Assembly (NCBI GenBank): GCA_019187105.1
Contig: JABAQM010000001.1
Span: 806,001 to 870,000 of the forward strand
Reading direction: 5' to 3'
Source: Fimbriimonadaceae bacterium
Lineage (GTDB): Bacteria; Armatimonadota; Fimbriimonadia; Fimbriimonadales; Fimbriimonadaceae
Length of the DNA stretch: 64,000 nt
Below, piece after piece: positions 8,640 to 18,195 of the stretch. The notes beneath the pieces were generated by a model. That model was not told where the DNA came from. It worked only from the letters and a program-made list of their open reading frames with translations, and searched no databases. The stretch's first letter is position 1, and each line of letters opens with the position of its first letter. The translations under genes were made by a program, and so were the position numbers.

Positions 8640-10511
8640 CTAACTCGCCACGCGCTCGTCTTGTCGCAACGGCGCAAGCCTTCCGCGCAAGGCGAGCGGA
8701 ACCTTTTGCTTTCCGTCCATCGTGCGGACCGCCACCATTGCCGCCAAAGCCGTGGCTTCGCTCAGGTAACTCTGAGCCGTCTTTTCCTGTACGCCGGGAA
8801 GAAACGCGACGAAATCGCCCTCGTCCCGTCGGCAAATCAGGCCACCCGGCGGCAGGACCATCCTAAGCCTTGGGGCAAGTTGGCGTAATGCCCGGTCAAG
8901 GGCCGGTTTCCCAAGTGATTCGAGCAGATCACTTCGGTGCGTCGGCTCCAAATAGCAGAGCCAGCCGACTCCCAGTTCGGACACGGCGTCGAAGAACTCG
9001 ACGGGGTGGGTCAAGCCCGAGGCGGTGCCGCCACCTTCCAATCTCGCGACAGCCGCTTCCAACTCGGCGGCGATCAATCTCATCGTCTCCGCCATGGCAT
9101 TGGATATACCGAATGCATGGTGGGTGCATACCGTGACCACGTAACGGTCCGCGATTGGGACTGCCAGAAAACTCCCGATGCGACGCCTGATTGCCTCTCG
9201 TTCCGGAACTCTCTGGTCGTCGGCCGCATCTGGCAGGAATAGCTCGGGAAGGCCGAGGCCAGTCCATCCCACAACACCAGGACCGGCAGCAAAGCTCATG
9301 CTCTCGAGCAACCGCAACGCCGCACCGTGTTCCTCCACAAGCGCGAGATGGCCGTCCGCGATCTCGAATGCTCCGATGTGATCGACTTCCCACTCGGACC
9401 ATAAATCTCGGATTGAACGGCGAAGCACATTCTCTGGCTTATCCGCGCCCGCGACAAGGCTGGAGATATCGTAAAGGATCTCCATCTCCTTGAGTCGTCG
9501 GCGGGTCTGGATTCGATCACGCTCGTCTTCGATGAGAGCAGCGACGATGGGAGCCGCCAGTTCGATCCGGCTTACTGCCGCGTCGAGCAGCTCATCTCGG
9601 CGGTGGTGGACGCTAATCATTCCGATCATGCGGCCGCCCGCCCTGAGCAGGATGCAGCGTGAGCCGGAGCCTTCACCCGAATCCGCCAGAGCCCGAATCG
9701 CGGTCCGAAGCCGTTCCTGGATCTCGCGATCGCTTTGGCCCACATTCAGCTCGAACGCGGCCCGTCGAATCGCCGTATCAAGCTTGCCATGCGCCGCTGC
9801 AAGCACCAAGCGGGAATCATTGGCGACGAAAAGCGACACGCCTTCCGCAGCGCTCTGCTCCTTTAGGACTCGAGAGAGCCGCTCTGTCAGCCGTCCTTCC
9901 TTTGATCGTTTTGCCTCGAACAGGGTCGTAACCCATTTGTCGCGGCCAGCTCGTTGCTCTAACTCCCGCGCGTAAGTCTTGAGGCGGCGGAAGCGGTCTC
10001 TCAAATCGACATCGGCGTCCACGGTTGAGGGCGCTGGAGGAACCGCCACATATGCCAGTGACTCGATCCGCTCCCCTGTTGATGGGCGAAGTAGCAGGCC
10101 AATGGCGAGCATTGCGGCACACTGAGCCAGAAGCGTCGGCGAGATGACCCCGGTTCCGAGGAGGATCTGAGACGCGATCACCAGGCCAACCGCTATCGGG
10201 GCCGAAACCGTAGCACGCGCGGTCCTCGCCGTGACGCCATAAACCACGGGAACGATTGCCAAGAACGCAAAGGAAGCGATTCCGCCTACCGCTGCCAGTA
10301 TCAGGCTGATGGCCGCCGAATCGGCAATCGCCAATAATTCCGCTGATTGTCCTGACTTTAGATTGCGGCGGTCAAGAATTGCTGCAAAAACGGCGTACCC
10401 TACCACGGCCAGTGACCACTTCCAGGCAAAGTCCAGGTTCGGGACTCTAAGAATCCACGAAACCAGCATCGCGCCGATTGCGGCGGCTAAGCGAAACCCT
10501 AACTCAACCAT
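8640..10511 (-). CDS. Membrane sensor protein with GAF domains and degenerate GGDEF-like end
   Basis: 623 aa. Residues 1-145 are strongly hydrophobic with about six membrane segments. A short coiled stretch follows near 170-215. Two GAF-like domains follow: about 225-335 (EGVSLFVANDSRLVLAAAHG) and 345-490 (MEILYDISSLVAGADKPENVLRR). The last 120 residues resemble a GGDEF domain in layout, but the signature is replaced by RRDEGDF followed by VAFLPG, so diguanylate cyclase activity is unlikely. It could be a sensor or a ligand-binding scaffold. It is monocistronic, convergent with the C39-like pair, and divergent from dnaA. Confidence 0.75.
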   Translation of the reverse strand: MVELGFRLAAAIGAMLVSWILRVPNLDFAWKWSLAVVGYAVFAAILDRRNLKSGQSAELLAIADSAAISLILAAVGGIASFAFLAIVPVVYGVTARTARATVSAPIAVGLVIASQILLGTGVISPTLLAQCAAMLAIGLLLRPSTGERIESLAYVAVPPAPSTVDADVDLRDRFRRLKTYARELEQRAGRDKWVTTLFEAKRSKEGRLTERLSRVLKEQSAAEGVSLFVANDSRLVLAAAHGKLDTAIRRAAFELNVGQSDREIQERLRTAIRALADSGEGSGSRCILLRAGGRMIGMISVHHRRDELLDAAVSRIELAAPIVAALIEDERDRIQTRRRLKEMEILYDISSLVAGADKPENVLRRSIRDLWSEWEVDHIGAFEIADGHLALVEEHGAALRLLESMSFAAGPGVVGWTGLGLPELFLPDAADDQRVPEREAIRRRIGSFLAVPIADRYVVTVCTHHAFGISNAMAETMRLIAAELEAAVARLEGGGTASGLTHPVEFFDAVSELGVGWLCYLEPTHRSDLLESLGKPALDRALRQLAPRLRMVLPPGGLICRRDEGDFVAFLPGVQEKTAQSYLSEATALAAMVAVRTMDGKQKVPLALRGRLAPLRQDERVAS

Positions 10512-10814
10512 AGAGCGTTACGTTAAGTTTCGGAGCATTCAAACCTCAACTTCAGTGTGAGGGTCACCACTTCGGAGTCATGACGTTATGGGGGCCGAAT
10601 CACAATGTGACCGTAAAGCCGTCATTTGGGGCCAAAAGCCGAGTAAAGTGGCGCAAAAAGGCAATTTTTGTACTTCATCGCCAATAGATGGAGTTCAGTC
10701 CGCGCAGATGGCGGGGAAAGTCGTTTTACTGCGTCGGCACGAGGTTGATTCCGTGTGTATACTCGTCTTCCACTCAGTGGATGGCTTCCGGGGGGAATGT
10801 CCGCGATAAGGGTC
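10512..10814. other. Intergenic region between the GAF gene and dnaA
   Basis: About 300 bp holding the divergent promoters. A TATACT hexamer at 10758-10763 is a possible dnaA -10. It lies inside TGTGTATAC (10754-10762), which is one base from the DnaA-box form TGTGNATAA. A short AT-rich run occurs at about 10654-10672. I see no cluster of DnaA boxes, so there is no good evidence that this is oriC. Confidence 0.4.
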
Positions 10815-12188
10815 ATGTCAAATCAGTTCACGTTGGGTGAGAGTGCCGATTCGATTCGTTTAAGGGGTGCCTGGGAACAGGTCTTGCGTCGCTTGGAAAG
10901 CGAGGTTCAGCCCAAAGTAATGGAGCGCTTCCTCGCGCCGCTTGAGCCGGTCGAACTAACCGAGGGAAAGGCGGTCTTGCATGCGCCGGGAGCCTTTGTT
11001 TTCGAGTGGGTTCGCGACCGATACCTTGGCAGGCTGGAAGCGATTTTGTCTGACGAGCTCGGCGAGCCCGTCAAGGTCGACCTCAAGTCGAGCGCTCGCG
11101 AGCGATCGTCTTACCCTGCGGCGGTCGTTGCGCCGGTATCGCAAACACCAGACGCGACGCGGTTTACGCCGATGCCACGATTCCGCTTTTCCTCGTTCGT
11201 TACGGGACAAAGCAACCGACTCGCCCTCGCCGGCGCGAAGGCGGTGGCGTCAGAACCGGGACGGAAATACAACCCTCTTTTCATCTATGGGGCATCCGGC
11301 CTGGGCAAGACCCACCTGCTTCATGCGATCGCCCACGAGGTACTTGGGCGGGACGCCATGTTCCCCCTAACCTATATTTCGGCCCAGCAGTTTGCGGAAG
11401 ATTTCGTATTGGCCCTGCAGACCAATCGCATCGAGCAATTCCGAAGAGCCCAGCGAAATGTCGCCATGTGGTTGGTCGACGACATCCAATTTGTCGTGGG
11501 GAAGGACAAAACGCAGGAAGAGATTTTCCACACGTTCAACTATCTGCACTCCATTGGCAAGCAAATCGTTCTGTGCTCCGACCGTCCCCCGCGCGAACTG
11601 TTCCTCATGGATGAGCGATTGCGCTCCCGGTTTGAATCGGGATTGGTCGCCGATATTCAGATGCCCGATACCGAGACGCGGTGCGCGATCGTCCTCAGCA
11701 AGGCTCAACAAGATCACATCGACCTGCCCCTCGATGTGGCAATGTTGCTTGCAGAACGGGTGCCTGGGAACATACGGGTCCTTGAAGGGGCGCTGACCAA
11801 GCTTGCCGCTCAAGCCAGCATCGAATTGTCCTCGATCTCTTCCGGGATGGCTGAGTCGATCATCGAGCGGTACTACCAGTCGGCCGGATTGTCCAAGCCG
11901 AGCCTCAACCAGATTCTCGACGCCGTCGGCAGCCACTACAAAATTCCCGTCGACGATATCAGGGGAATTTCAAGAAAGGCGCCCATCGCGCACGCTCGGC
12001 ACGTGGCCGTTTACATCACGCGCGAAATCACCGGCGACAGTTGGAAGCACATCGGTGCCCTCTTCGGAGACCGTGACCATACGTCGATGATGCATGCCTA
12101 TCAGAAGATCAGCGAGCTCATGACCCATGATAAGGATTTGCATGCGGTCATCAAGCGGCTCCTCCGCGACCTTTACCCAAGCAGCTAG
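10815..12188 (+). CDS. dnaA: Chromosomal replication initiator DnaA
   Basis: 457 aa. DnaA binds DnaA boxes and opens the origin. The N-terminal DnaB/DiaA-interaction domain (AWEQVLRRLE...ERFLAPLEPV) is followed by a short variable linker. The AAA+ core has Walker A GASGLGKTH and Walker B WLVDDIQF, and the arginine-finger region RLRSRFESGLV is intact. Domain IV has the signature DRDHTSMMHAYQKI. ATG 10815 (MSNQFTLGES) fits the family N-terminus. An ATG at 10797 behind a G-rich run is an alternative that would add six residues. dnaN and recF are not downstream; a GTG-started barrel gene follows after 2 nt instead. Confidence 0.95.
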   Translation: MSNQFTLGESADSIRLRGAWEQVLRRLESEVQPKVMERFLAPLEPVELTEGKAVLHAPGAFVFEWVRDRYLGRLEAILSDELGEPVKVDLKSSARERSSYPAAVVAPVSQTPDATRFTPMPRFRFSSFVTGQSNRLALAGAKAVASEPGRKYNPLFIYGASGLGKTHLLHAIAHEVLGRDAMFPLTYISAQQFAEDFVLALQTNRIEQFRRAQRNVAMWLVDDIQFVVGKDKTQEEIFHTFNYLHSIGKQIVLCSDRPPRELFLMDERLRSRFESGLVADIQMPDTETRCAIVLSKAQQDHIDLPLDVAMLLAERVPGNIRVLEGALTKLAAQASIELSSISSGMAESIIERYYQSAGLSKPSLNQILDAVGSHYKIPVDDIRGISRKAPIAHARHVAVYITREITGDSWKHIGALFGDRDHTSMMHAYQKISELMTHDKDLHAVIKRLLRDLYPSS

Positions 12189-12190
12189 CC

Positions 12191-13150
12191 GTGCAATCCG
12201 GTTGTCTTATTGCCTGCGCTTTGAGCGCCTTTGCGGGCCATCAGCCGATTGATAGCGAGTGGTCCGGTCCCTTCTCGCACCGCAGTGAACGGGCGATCAA
12301 CCTCATGTTCTTGCGAATGCCGCTGGTGGGGAAGGTCAAGCGTCCAGGTTCACGGTCATGGAGCTTCGGCATCTCGCAGTCTAACGACTTCCGCCAAGAC
12401 GGCAGCATTGACGAAGACTACGAGCAGACCCGCCTAACCATCGAGCATCGCATCGGCATGACTTGCGGGGAAATTTGGTTCGGGGGTTCCTTTGTTGCCC
12501 GAGGATCCGGCTTTCTCGATCCCCTCATCGATTTTTGGCACCGCAACCTCTTCGCGGGAACAGACACGTCGCGAGACCGGGCCGCAAAGTACCGTTCCGT
12601 CGTCGCGCAAGCCGGTCGATACAGTGTGGGCTCGAGCGCTGGGATGGGGGACTTGGCCATCGGCTTTCGCAGAGCCCTGGGCCGCTTTACGGGCGACGTA
12701 GCGGTCGAGGTGCCAACCGGCAATCGGGGAGGCTTCTTCGGCAACGGCAGCTTCGACTTGGGCGTCTCCATCCAGCGTGGTTGGGACTTGGGCCGCGGAT
12801 GGCGCATCTTCGGTCTCCTTGCCGCCGTTTACCAGGGGCACCACCCGAGCTTGCTCCGGTCGAATCGCTGGGTCGGTCAACAAAGTGTTGCCCTCCAATT
12901 CCAGCCGAATTCTCGCGACGCCTGGACGCTCGGGTGGCAGAGCGAAGATGCTCCCTCCGAAACCGGCACACGCTTCTCTGACCTTCCCCACCGGAATCTG
13001 CATCTGTCATTTTGCCGGCGACTAAACGAACGATCCACCCTGGAGCTTTACATCTCCGAAGATGGCGACCTGTTCCGTCAAAAACTGCCCCAGGTCGCAA
13101 GCCGCGGTCCAGACTTTGCGGCCGGCTTGCAGTTCGTGATTCGCTATTAA
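12191..13150 (+). CDS. Predicted outer-membrane barrel protein (DUF3187-like)
   Basis: 319 aa. The GTG start at 12191 opens a plausible signal peptide (QSGCLIACALSAFAG) and lies 2 nt after the dnaA stop, so translation is probably coupled. The rest consists of alternating amphipathic strands with Gly/aromatic turns (GDLAIGFRRAL, GNGSFDLGVSIQRGW, AAGLQFVIRY) and ends with an aromatic residue, as in outer-membrane barrels. The FLRMP near the N-terminus and the overall pattern recall the DUF3187 family. The last 4 bp overlap the convergent LptD-like gene. The link with dnaA is positional only. Confidence 0.55.
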   Translation: MQSGCLIACALSAFAGHQPIDSEWSGPFSHRSERAINLMFLRMPLVGKVKRPGSRSWSFGISQSNDFRQDGSIDEDYEQTRLTIEHRIGMTCGEIWFGGSFVARGSGFLDPLIDFWHRNLFAGTDTSRDRAAKYRSVVAQAGRYSVGSSAGMGDLAIGFRRALGRFTGDVAVEVPTGNRGGFFGNGSFDLGVSIQRGWDLGRGWRIFGLLAAVYQGHHPSLLRSNRWVGQQSVALQFQPNSRDAWTLGWQSEDAPSETGTRFSDLPHRNLHLSFCRRLNERSTLELYISEDGDLFRQKLPQVASRGPDFAAGLQFVIRY

Positions 13151-15132
13151 TCCAGCGAGAATCCGAGAAGCTCGATGCCAAACCGCTTGGTCCGCGTGGA
13201 GAAGCTGATTCCCAGTTCCCTCCATCCAATCCGGTAGCCGAGAATGAAGACGCCTTCCTCGAAAACGTTGTTCAAATAACGGTCGTGGAGGTAGGAGGTG
13301 GTGATCCGCCAATCCCGGCTGAAACGATACGAGATGTTCGCTCGAGCATAGAGGCGTTGCAGGTCCAGTCCACGGTAGCCATAGAATGTGAAATTTGTGC
13401 GACCTGAACGCCAATAGGATTGAAATCCAATCTTGTGTCGGCCCAGGAACTCTGAATTGAATGGATCATCGAGGTAGTCGTAGGTGAGTAAGAAGGTCGA
13501 GTTCCCTGGTCCTCGGTGGCTCATTGTAATATTGCCGGTGGTTGAAAGGCCGGCAGCTACGTTCTTTCCAAAAAGCTTGCTAAATCCTAACGATGAGCTG
13601 ATCGTCGTACGATTGTCAAGCTGTTGGGGAACGAGCCGGAATTGAGTACGGGCACCGATCGATTGTTGGCTCCGCGAAGACGTCTCGCTCTGAAAGTGAT
13701 TGGCGGAGGCGGTTAACCCATAGGACATGCGGATAGGCGAATCACCCACCGGCATCGGCATCCGGTCGATGGCTGCCACGAACTGCTCATTTTGGAAGTG
13801 AGCTCCGCGGATAGATCTGCCGCCACTACCGCTGAGGCTTAATTGATAGTTGTCCAGATAGTGACTGAGGCTTGCGGTGCCGAAGATGCTGGAGTGTTCC
13901 GGGGCATCCGCCTGCAGAATAAGGCTGGTGCGGTCGCCAAGCCTCATATAGTGTCTCGCCCCGAGCCCCCAGTCGCTTCTCGTAAGGCCCCGGATCGTAA
14001 ACCCTCCGTCCATTTCATCGCCGCGATTCCATCGAAGCTCGTAGTCCATGAAGATGCCATCAGTCACGCCAAAGCCCGTCCCATAGCGGGTTCCGGTTCT
14101 GATTCGGACAAGGCTCGTTTCCCCGGGACGAAGCGAAAGATAATGGGGGTAGTCGACCGCAATCTGATTGTTCGTTACATTGAAAAACTGGTCTGTGATG
14201 ACGGGGGTGGACGTCATCGCGTTCATTTGGAACAGCGGAAGCGTCATCACCCGCGACCCGTCGATGTAGAGGCCGGCACGATGGAACTGAATCTCGCGAC
14301 TTGGGAAGGCGGTCACCTTACGAGCGCCAACGTGCATGATGGAACGAGATAGATCGGCGAACGCGAAGAACCGAGGATCCTGGAGCTCCCCGGCTTGCGA
14401 AACGCCGTTTGCATTGACTTCGGCAAGCGTCAGCCGCTCCTTGGTAACGGGCTTGAGCCGAAAGTAATTAAGCGCCGGCGCAAACTGGCGGGTTGTCACC
14501 TCCATCGTGGTGTAGCCCACCCCTCGGCGACGATTAAGCTTGAATTGCAGCTCGGTAAAGATGCGATCGTTCTTTCCGTAGATTAAGCGCGCGTTACGGG
14601 CCTTCACTTCGTAGAGCGGCACGTTGAATTCAAGATCATCGGCTTGGATCTCGATATCGCGGTAGCGGAGTGTAACCCCGCGGTTTGGAGCGGCCGCGTG
14701 GAGGATCCGTTGCTCCGGACTGTAAAGGAGGTACTTCGGAGAAACCACTTCGATATACTCCTTTGCCGAGGAGAGCATCGACTGGTCGGCCACAAAGTCG
14801 ACTTCGATTTCCCCCACTCCGACAAACCCATCGACTCGAGCAGTAACTCTTGCCGTACCAATCGCCCCCCGCGTAAGGAGGAACACCTGGGCGATGCCAT
14901 TAACGCTTTGCGCCGCACTTTCCCGAAACTCACCCAACGTGGTATCGAAGACGACGATCGTGCCATCGGGCACGGCCTTGCCGGAACGGTCGAGAACCTG
15001 AGCCGTGATCAGGACCGGCATCGGCGAATCCGCCGCCGCGATCGAAGGGTTGGAGGTCAGGGTGATCGCTACCTGCTGTGCCGATGCGGACACGCCCATG
15101 ACCCAAAGGATCACGAGAACCGTAGCGCGCAT
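13147..15132 (-). CDS. LptD/OstA-like outer-membrane protein with N-terminal Ig-like domain
   Basis: 661 aa from ATG 15132, which opens a signal peptide (MRATVLVILWVMGVSASAQ). Residues about 22-115 are a bacterial Ig-like (Big_1 type) domain (VLDRSGKAVPDGTIVVFDTTLGEF). Residues about 130-250 resemble the OstA/LptA jellyroll (RGVTLRYRDIEIQADDLEFNV). The remaining 400 residues are a barrel of LptD type (GLGARHYMRLGDRTSLILQ, FTFYGYRGLDLQRLYARANI). LptD inserts lipopolysaccharide into the outer membrane. Whether this protein does so is not shown; a lectin- or invasin-like role is possible given the Ig domain. It follows a hairpin and the 961-aa secreted gene. Longer in-frame starts upstream would add a non-signal extension. 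Confidence 0.65.
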   Translation of the reverse strand: MRATVLVILWVMGVSASAQQVAITLTSNPSIAAADSPMPVLITAQVLDRSGKAVPDGTIVVFDTTLGEFRESAAQSVNGIAQVFLLTRGAIGTARVTARVDGFVGVGEIEVDFVADQSMLSSAKEYIEVVSPKYLLYSPEQRILHAAAPNRGVTLRYRDIEIQADDLEFNVPLYEVKARNARLIYGKNDRIFTELQFKLNRRRGVGYTTMEVTTRQFAPALNYFRLKPVTKERLTLAEVNANGVSQAGELQDPRFFAFADLSRSIMHVGARKVTAFPSREIQFHRAGLYIDGSRVMTLPLFQMNAMTSTPVITDQFFNVTNNQIAVDYPHYLSLRPGETSLVRIRTGTRYGTGFGVTDGIFMDYELRWNRGDEMDGGFTIRGLTRSDWGLGARHYMRLGDRTSLILQADAPEHSSIFGTASLSHYLDNYQLSLSGSGGRSIRGAHFQNEQFVAAIDRMPMPVGDSPIRMSYGLTASANHFQSETSSRSQQSIGARTQFRLVPQQLDNRTTISSSLGFSKLFGKNVAAGLSTTGNITMSHRGPGNSTFLLTYDYLDDPFNSEFLGRHKIGFQSYWRSGRTNFTFYGYRGLDLQRLYARANISYRFSRDWRITTSYLHDRYLNNVFEEGVFILGYRIGWRELGISFSTRTKRFGIELLGFSLD

Positions 15133-15183
15133 CAGCCGATGAACACCCACAGTAGTAAGACGGGTGTAGTCCAAAAGCAAGTT

Positions 15184-15218
15184 GGGGGATGCCGGGGCCA
15201 TTTTGGCCGGCATCCCCC
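15184..15218 (-). terminator. Strong hairpin after the 961-aa secreted gene
   Basis: A perfect 12-bp stem (GGGGGATGCCGG / CCGGCATCCCCC) with an 11-nt loop lies 14 nt past the stop of the upstream minus-strand gene and about 50 nt before the LptD-like start. The following tract is AACTTGCTTTTGG, with only a short T run. It may be a terminator or an mRNA-stabilising element between the two genes. Confidence 0.65.
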
Positions 15219-15232
15219 TTCTTGCGCTTTGG

Positions 15233-18118
15233 TTAGCGAACGACGTTGACCGGAACGATCTTGCGAACACGCTCGCCGTTCGGAGTCTCTGCGATGATCT
15301 CGACGCGGTAGGCGCCTGGCGCCACCGCACGGTTGGCGTTGTCTCGCATCGTCCACGACACCGAGTTCTCGCCGGCGCTATCGGCTCGGCCGCGAGTCAC
15401 GGTGTAGATCTCCTTACCCGTACCACTGAGGATCCGTACGGTTGTCGAAGCGTCACTGGACAGCGCGTAGCTGATGGTAAACGGAGCGTTCACATCTCGC
15501 GAAGGTTTGCTGACGAGGACGTTGCCAATCACGGCACGAGCCACGCCGCCCGGCTCCATGAGGATGGTGAATTCCCGCGTTCCCGGTTCATCCATCTTGA
15601 AGGTGTAGGCCGAAACCGATCGGAGATCCCGAGTGGTCTTGGTCGCCTTGTCGATGATCTTGAACCGCACATTGCGCGGCACGCTGCCAACGTTCGGCCA
15701 GGTCAGGGTGACCTCGCCAGCCTTTTGAGCCGTGACAAGGACCTTGAATTCCTTGCGCGAGGCCCTTTCCACGACCGACTGCGCCATTCGGGTTGCCTGA
15801 CCGTCTCGAATCTCTTCGATGGCCAGATCCACGTCTTGGTTCGGTGCCGCGGGCGGATTGGGAATCCACATTGTCTTGGCTTCCTTGGCCGAGCCGGCTA
15901 CGGCGATCCAGTTCTGGGTGTCCCAGGCCTCGCTCGTTCGAGCGCTCAGCTGGAGACGCCACCGACGATCGGTTTGCTTCCAAGTCTCTCCAGTCGAGCG
16001 ACCCGAGTTGGGCAGGCCCTCAGCATAGACAGGCGGCCAGACCAGTCGAATCGGTCGGAAGGTCGAGACGAAGATCCAGTACCCGGTATGGGGCTGGAGT
16101 TCGTAGTCCGCACCCAAGGTGAACTTGTAGCTACCGCCGGCAGGGTTGTTCGGGTCGGTCTCGAAGTAGGCGAGCGCCGGACCCACGAACTGTTGCGTGA
16201 CGAGATCTTGCCAGGTGATCGCCTGCTCCGGATCGTCTTCCGCAACCGCGACCAGTGTGCTCAGTCGGACCGCATAGTTGTACGGGTTGCCGATGAGATT
16301 CCAGCCGCGACGCAAGTTCAGCAAGTAACCACCGCGGGCTTGGTCGCTCGGCGGCTGTGCCGTGCGGAGCCGCATGTTCGGGATCTCTTCCGGCACCACG
16401 AGCCAGATACCTCGTCCGCGCTCGGCGCTGCCGGTGACGGTATAGGAGTTTGTGTCCGGCTCCCAGCGGTAAGCCTGGAAGTCGGTGCCCTGCCGCATCG
16501 GCTCAAGAATTTCTTCGCCGTTCTGGTCGATGCCGGTCACCTTGGCGAGGATCGCTTCAAGCGAGGTATCGGCAAACTGCCAAGGCAACGTGATCAGGTT
16601 GGCGCCCTTGTTGATCTTGTAGCGCGGCGTCGAGGCAAGGACGACGGTTCCGGTCAGCACCTTCGTGGGGCCGGGAACGGTTTCGACCTTGACCGTGTAA
16701 TTCTGAGGTCCAAAGAGGAACTCATCGACCTCAACCTGCCACTCGATGAAGTCGATAACGCCATTGGCGATTCGACCCTTGATCTTCGTGGGCTCTTCTC
16801 CGCTGACGAGCGACATGCCCGCCGGCAGCGTAATCGTAAACTTGGTGTCGAGCAGATCCACTTCTCGATCGATGCGATCGTAGAGGTTGTCGACGTATAC
16901 GCGGATCGTGAACGGATTGGGCGTCCTGCCGGTTACATCGGACGGCTCCGTTGCGATGAGCCGAGGTGCGTCAAGGACGACCGCGTAGGGGAAGTTGTAA
17001 TCCGATACGCTCCACGTTGACCGCATGTAGTTGATGATCTGGCGACTGCCGCCGGCTTCAACAAGCTGCGGATGGAAAATCTGGACGAACGAGGTCTCTT
17101 GGAGAAGAATGTCAGCTTCTTCCTGCTCGTAGCTGCCAAGGAAGACTCGGTTCCTGGGGGATGACTGGTGACCATTCTGAAGCAGGCCAGGCGACGTGGT
17201 GTCACCGTAGTTCCCAACGAGGATCTCGTCGACCGCCGTCTGCTCCTTGTTCTGGTCGGTAGGTCCACCCTCGATGCGCATGCCGTAGGGTTCCGACTGA
17301 CCGAATTCGAAGTTGACGTACGCAGGGAAATTGGGCTTGGTTCGGAACCAGTGTCGTTCGGTTCGCAGCGGCTTGGCCGTGGGAACGAACGTATATCCCA
17401 CAAATCGGTCGGCCGTGAACTTGGCGTTACCCGTGTTGGTGATGAGAGGCGAGTTGGCTTGGTTGAAGCCGTTCGAGTCCACAACCCCTGGGTTGCGGGT
17501 TCGCATCGCACAGTATGCGGTGAACCACATGCCGAGGCTCTGGCTCTCATCGAGCAGATTCGTCAGGTCCCACTGCATACGGGCCGCATCCCCGATGACA
17601 TCGACCCGAAGATTGACGTTGACATCGCCATCTCGCCAGAAGGCAACGAAGTAGCGGAAACTAGCACCGACAAAGAAGCCGTTGAGGCCATCGCCGGCGA
17701 AGCGCGTGGTTGGAACTTCCGTTGGATCTGACGTTTTGGAGATCATCGCGTAGGAGTGGTCTCCAACCGGATAGAGCGGAAAGCCGAACGTATAGGCCAG
17801 GTTGTTGTCAAACTGCGATTGGACCGAACCGACTGCGCCGGCACCGAAGGCGAAACCACCAACCGCCTGGTGCGTTACCGCGGATGGCGCATAGCAGGGA
17901 CCGATGTCGCTGCCGTAGGTGACGGTACCGCTAAGGCCCATTCTAACCGCCATCAGGTTGCTGGCAATGCCACCGGTACCGTAGTCCGCCGATAGTCCCA
18001 GTTCTTCGTCCCGAAGGTCGATACACTCCAGTGTCCAACCCTGGGCGTGTGAGGCGCCCACCAGGCAACATCCCGCGCTTGCGGCCAGCCATCGCTTGAT
18101 CCAGTTGAGGTTCGTCAT
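15233..18118 (-). CDS. Large secreted protein with FlgD-like C-terminal Ig domain
   Basis: 961 aa with a Sec signal peptide (residues 1-26, ending GASHAQ). The body is beta-rich. It has two similar blocks of the form LITLPWQFADTSLEAIL and GWNLIGNPYNYAV, which occur in secreted proteins that report values through a LNLRRGWNLIGNP-type motif. The last 90 residues form a FlgD-like Ig domain (TTVRILSGTGKEIYTV ... GAYRVEIIAET), a common C-terminal module of exported proteins. No catalytic motif is recognised. It lies between two hairpins and is flanked by two other envelope genes on the same strand. Confidence 0.65.
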   Translation of the reverse strand: MTNLNWIKRWLAASAGCCLVGASHAQGWTLECIDLRDEELGLSADYGTGGIASNLMAVRMGLSGTVTYGSDIGPCYAPSAVTHQAVGGFAFGAGAVGSVQSQFDNNLAYTFGFPLYPVGDHSYAMISKTSDPTEVPTTRFAGDGLNGFFVGASFRYFVAFWRDGDVNVNLRVDVIGDAARMQWDLTNLLDESQSLGMWFTAYCAMRTRNPGVVDSNGFNQANSPLITNTGNAKFTADRFVGYTFVPTAKPLRTERHWFRTKPNFPAYVNFEFGQSEPYGMRIEGGPTDQNKEQTAVDEILVGNYGDTTSPGLLQNGHQSSPRNRVFLGSYEQEEADILLQETSFVQIFHPQLVEAGGSRQIINYMRSTWSVSDYNFPYAVVLDAPRLIATEPSDVTGRTPNPFTIRVYVDNLYDRIDREVDLLDTKFTITLPAGMSLVSGEEPTKIKGRIANGVIDFIEWQVEVDEFLFGPQNYTVKVETVPGPTKVLTGTVVLASTPRYKINKGANLITLPWQFADTSLEAILAKVTGIDQNGEEILEPMRQGTDFQAYRWEPDTNSYTVTGSAERGRGIWLVVPEEIPNMRLRTAQPPSDQARGGYLLNLRRGWNLIGNPYNYAVRLSTLVAVAEDDPEQAITWQDLVTQQFVGPALAYFETDPNNPAGGSYKFTLGADYELQPHTGYWIFVSTFRPIRLVWPPVYAEGLPNSGRSTGETWKQTDRRWRLQLSARTSEAWDTQNWIAVAGSAKEAKTMWIPNPPAAPNQDVDLAIEEIRDGQATRMAQSVVERASRKEFKVLVTAQKAGEVTLTWPNVGSVPRNVRFKIIDKATKTTRDLRSVSAYTFKMDEPGTREFTILMEPGGVARAVIGNVLVSKPSRDVNAPFTISYALSSDASTTVRILSGTGKEIYTVTRGRADSAGENSVSWTMRDNANRAVAPGAYRVEIIAETPNGERVRKIVPVNVVR

Positions 18119-18147
18119 TTTCGCTGCTTGAATTTAGCTTCTTTGAA

Positions 18148-18182
18148 GCAAGCTCCCGTTCCATTGACGGACGGGAGCTTGC
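18148..18182 (-). terminator. Hairpin between the CsgG-like and FlgD-tailed genes
   Basis: A perfect 12-bp stem GCAAGCTCCCGT / ACGGGAGCTTGC with an 11-nt loop. It starts 14 nt after the stop of the CsgG-like gene and ends 30 nt before the next start. There is no T tract, so it may pause or stabilise rather than end transcription. Confidence 0.65.
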
Positions 18183-18195
18183 ATCGTTTCCGTTG

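Noticed and set aside
10512-10814. oriC upstream of dnaA
   Set aside because: Only one near-match to a DnaA box and no clear AT-rich unwinding element; dnaN is also absent.
15182-17020. Plus-strand open frame of 612 codons
   Set aside because: It lies antisense to the FlgD-tailed secreted gene, which has a signal peptide and a recognisable C-terminal domain. Long antisense frames are common in this GC-rich DNA.
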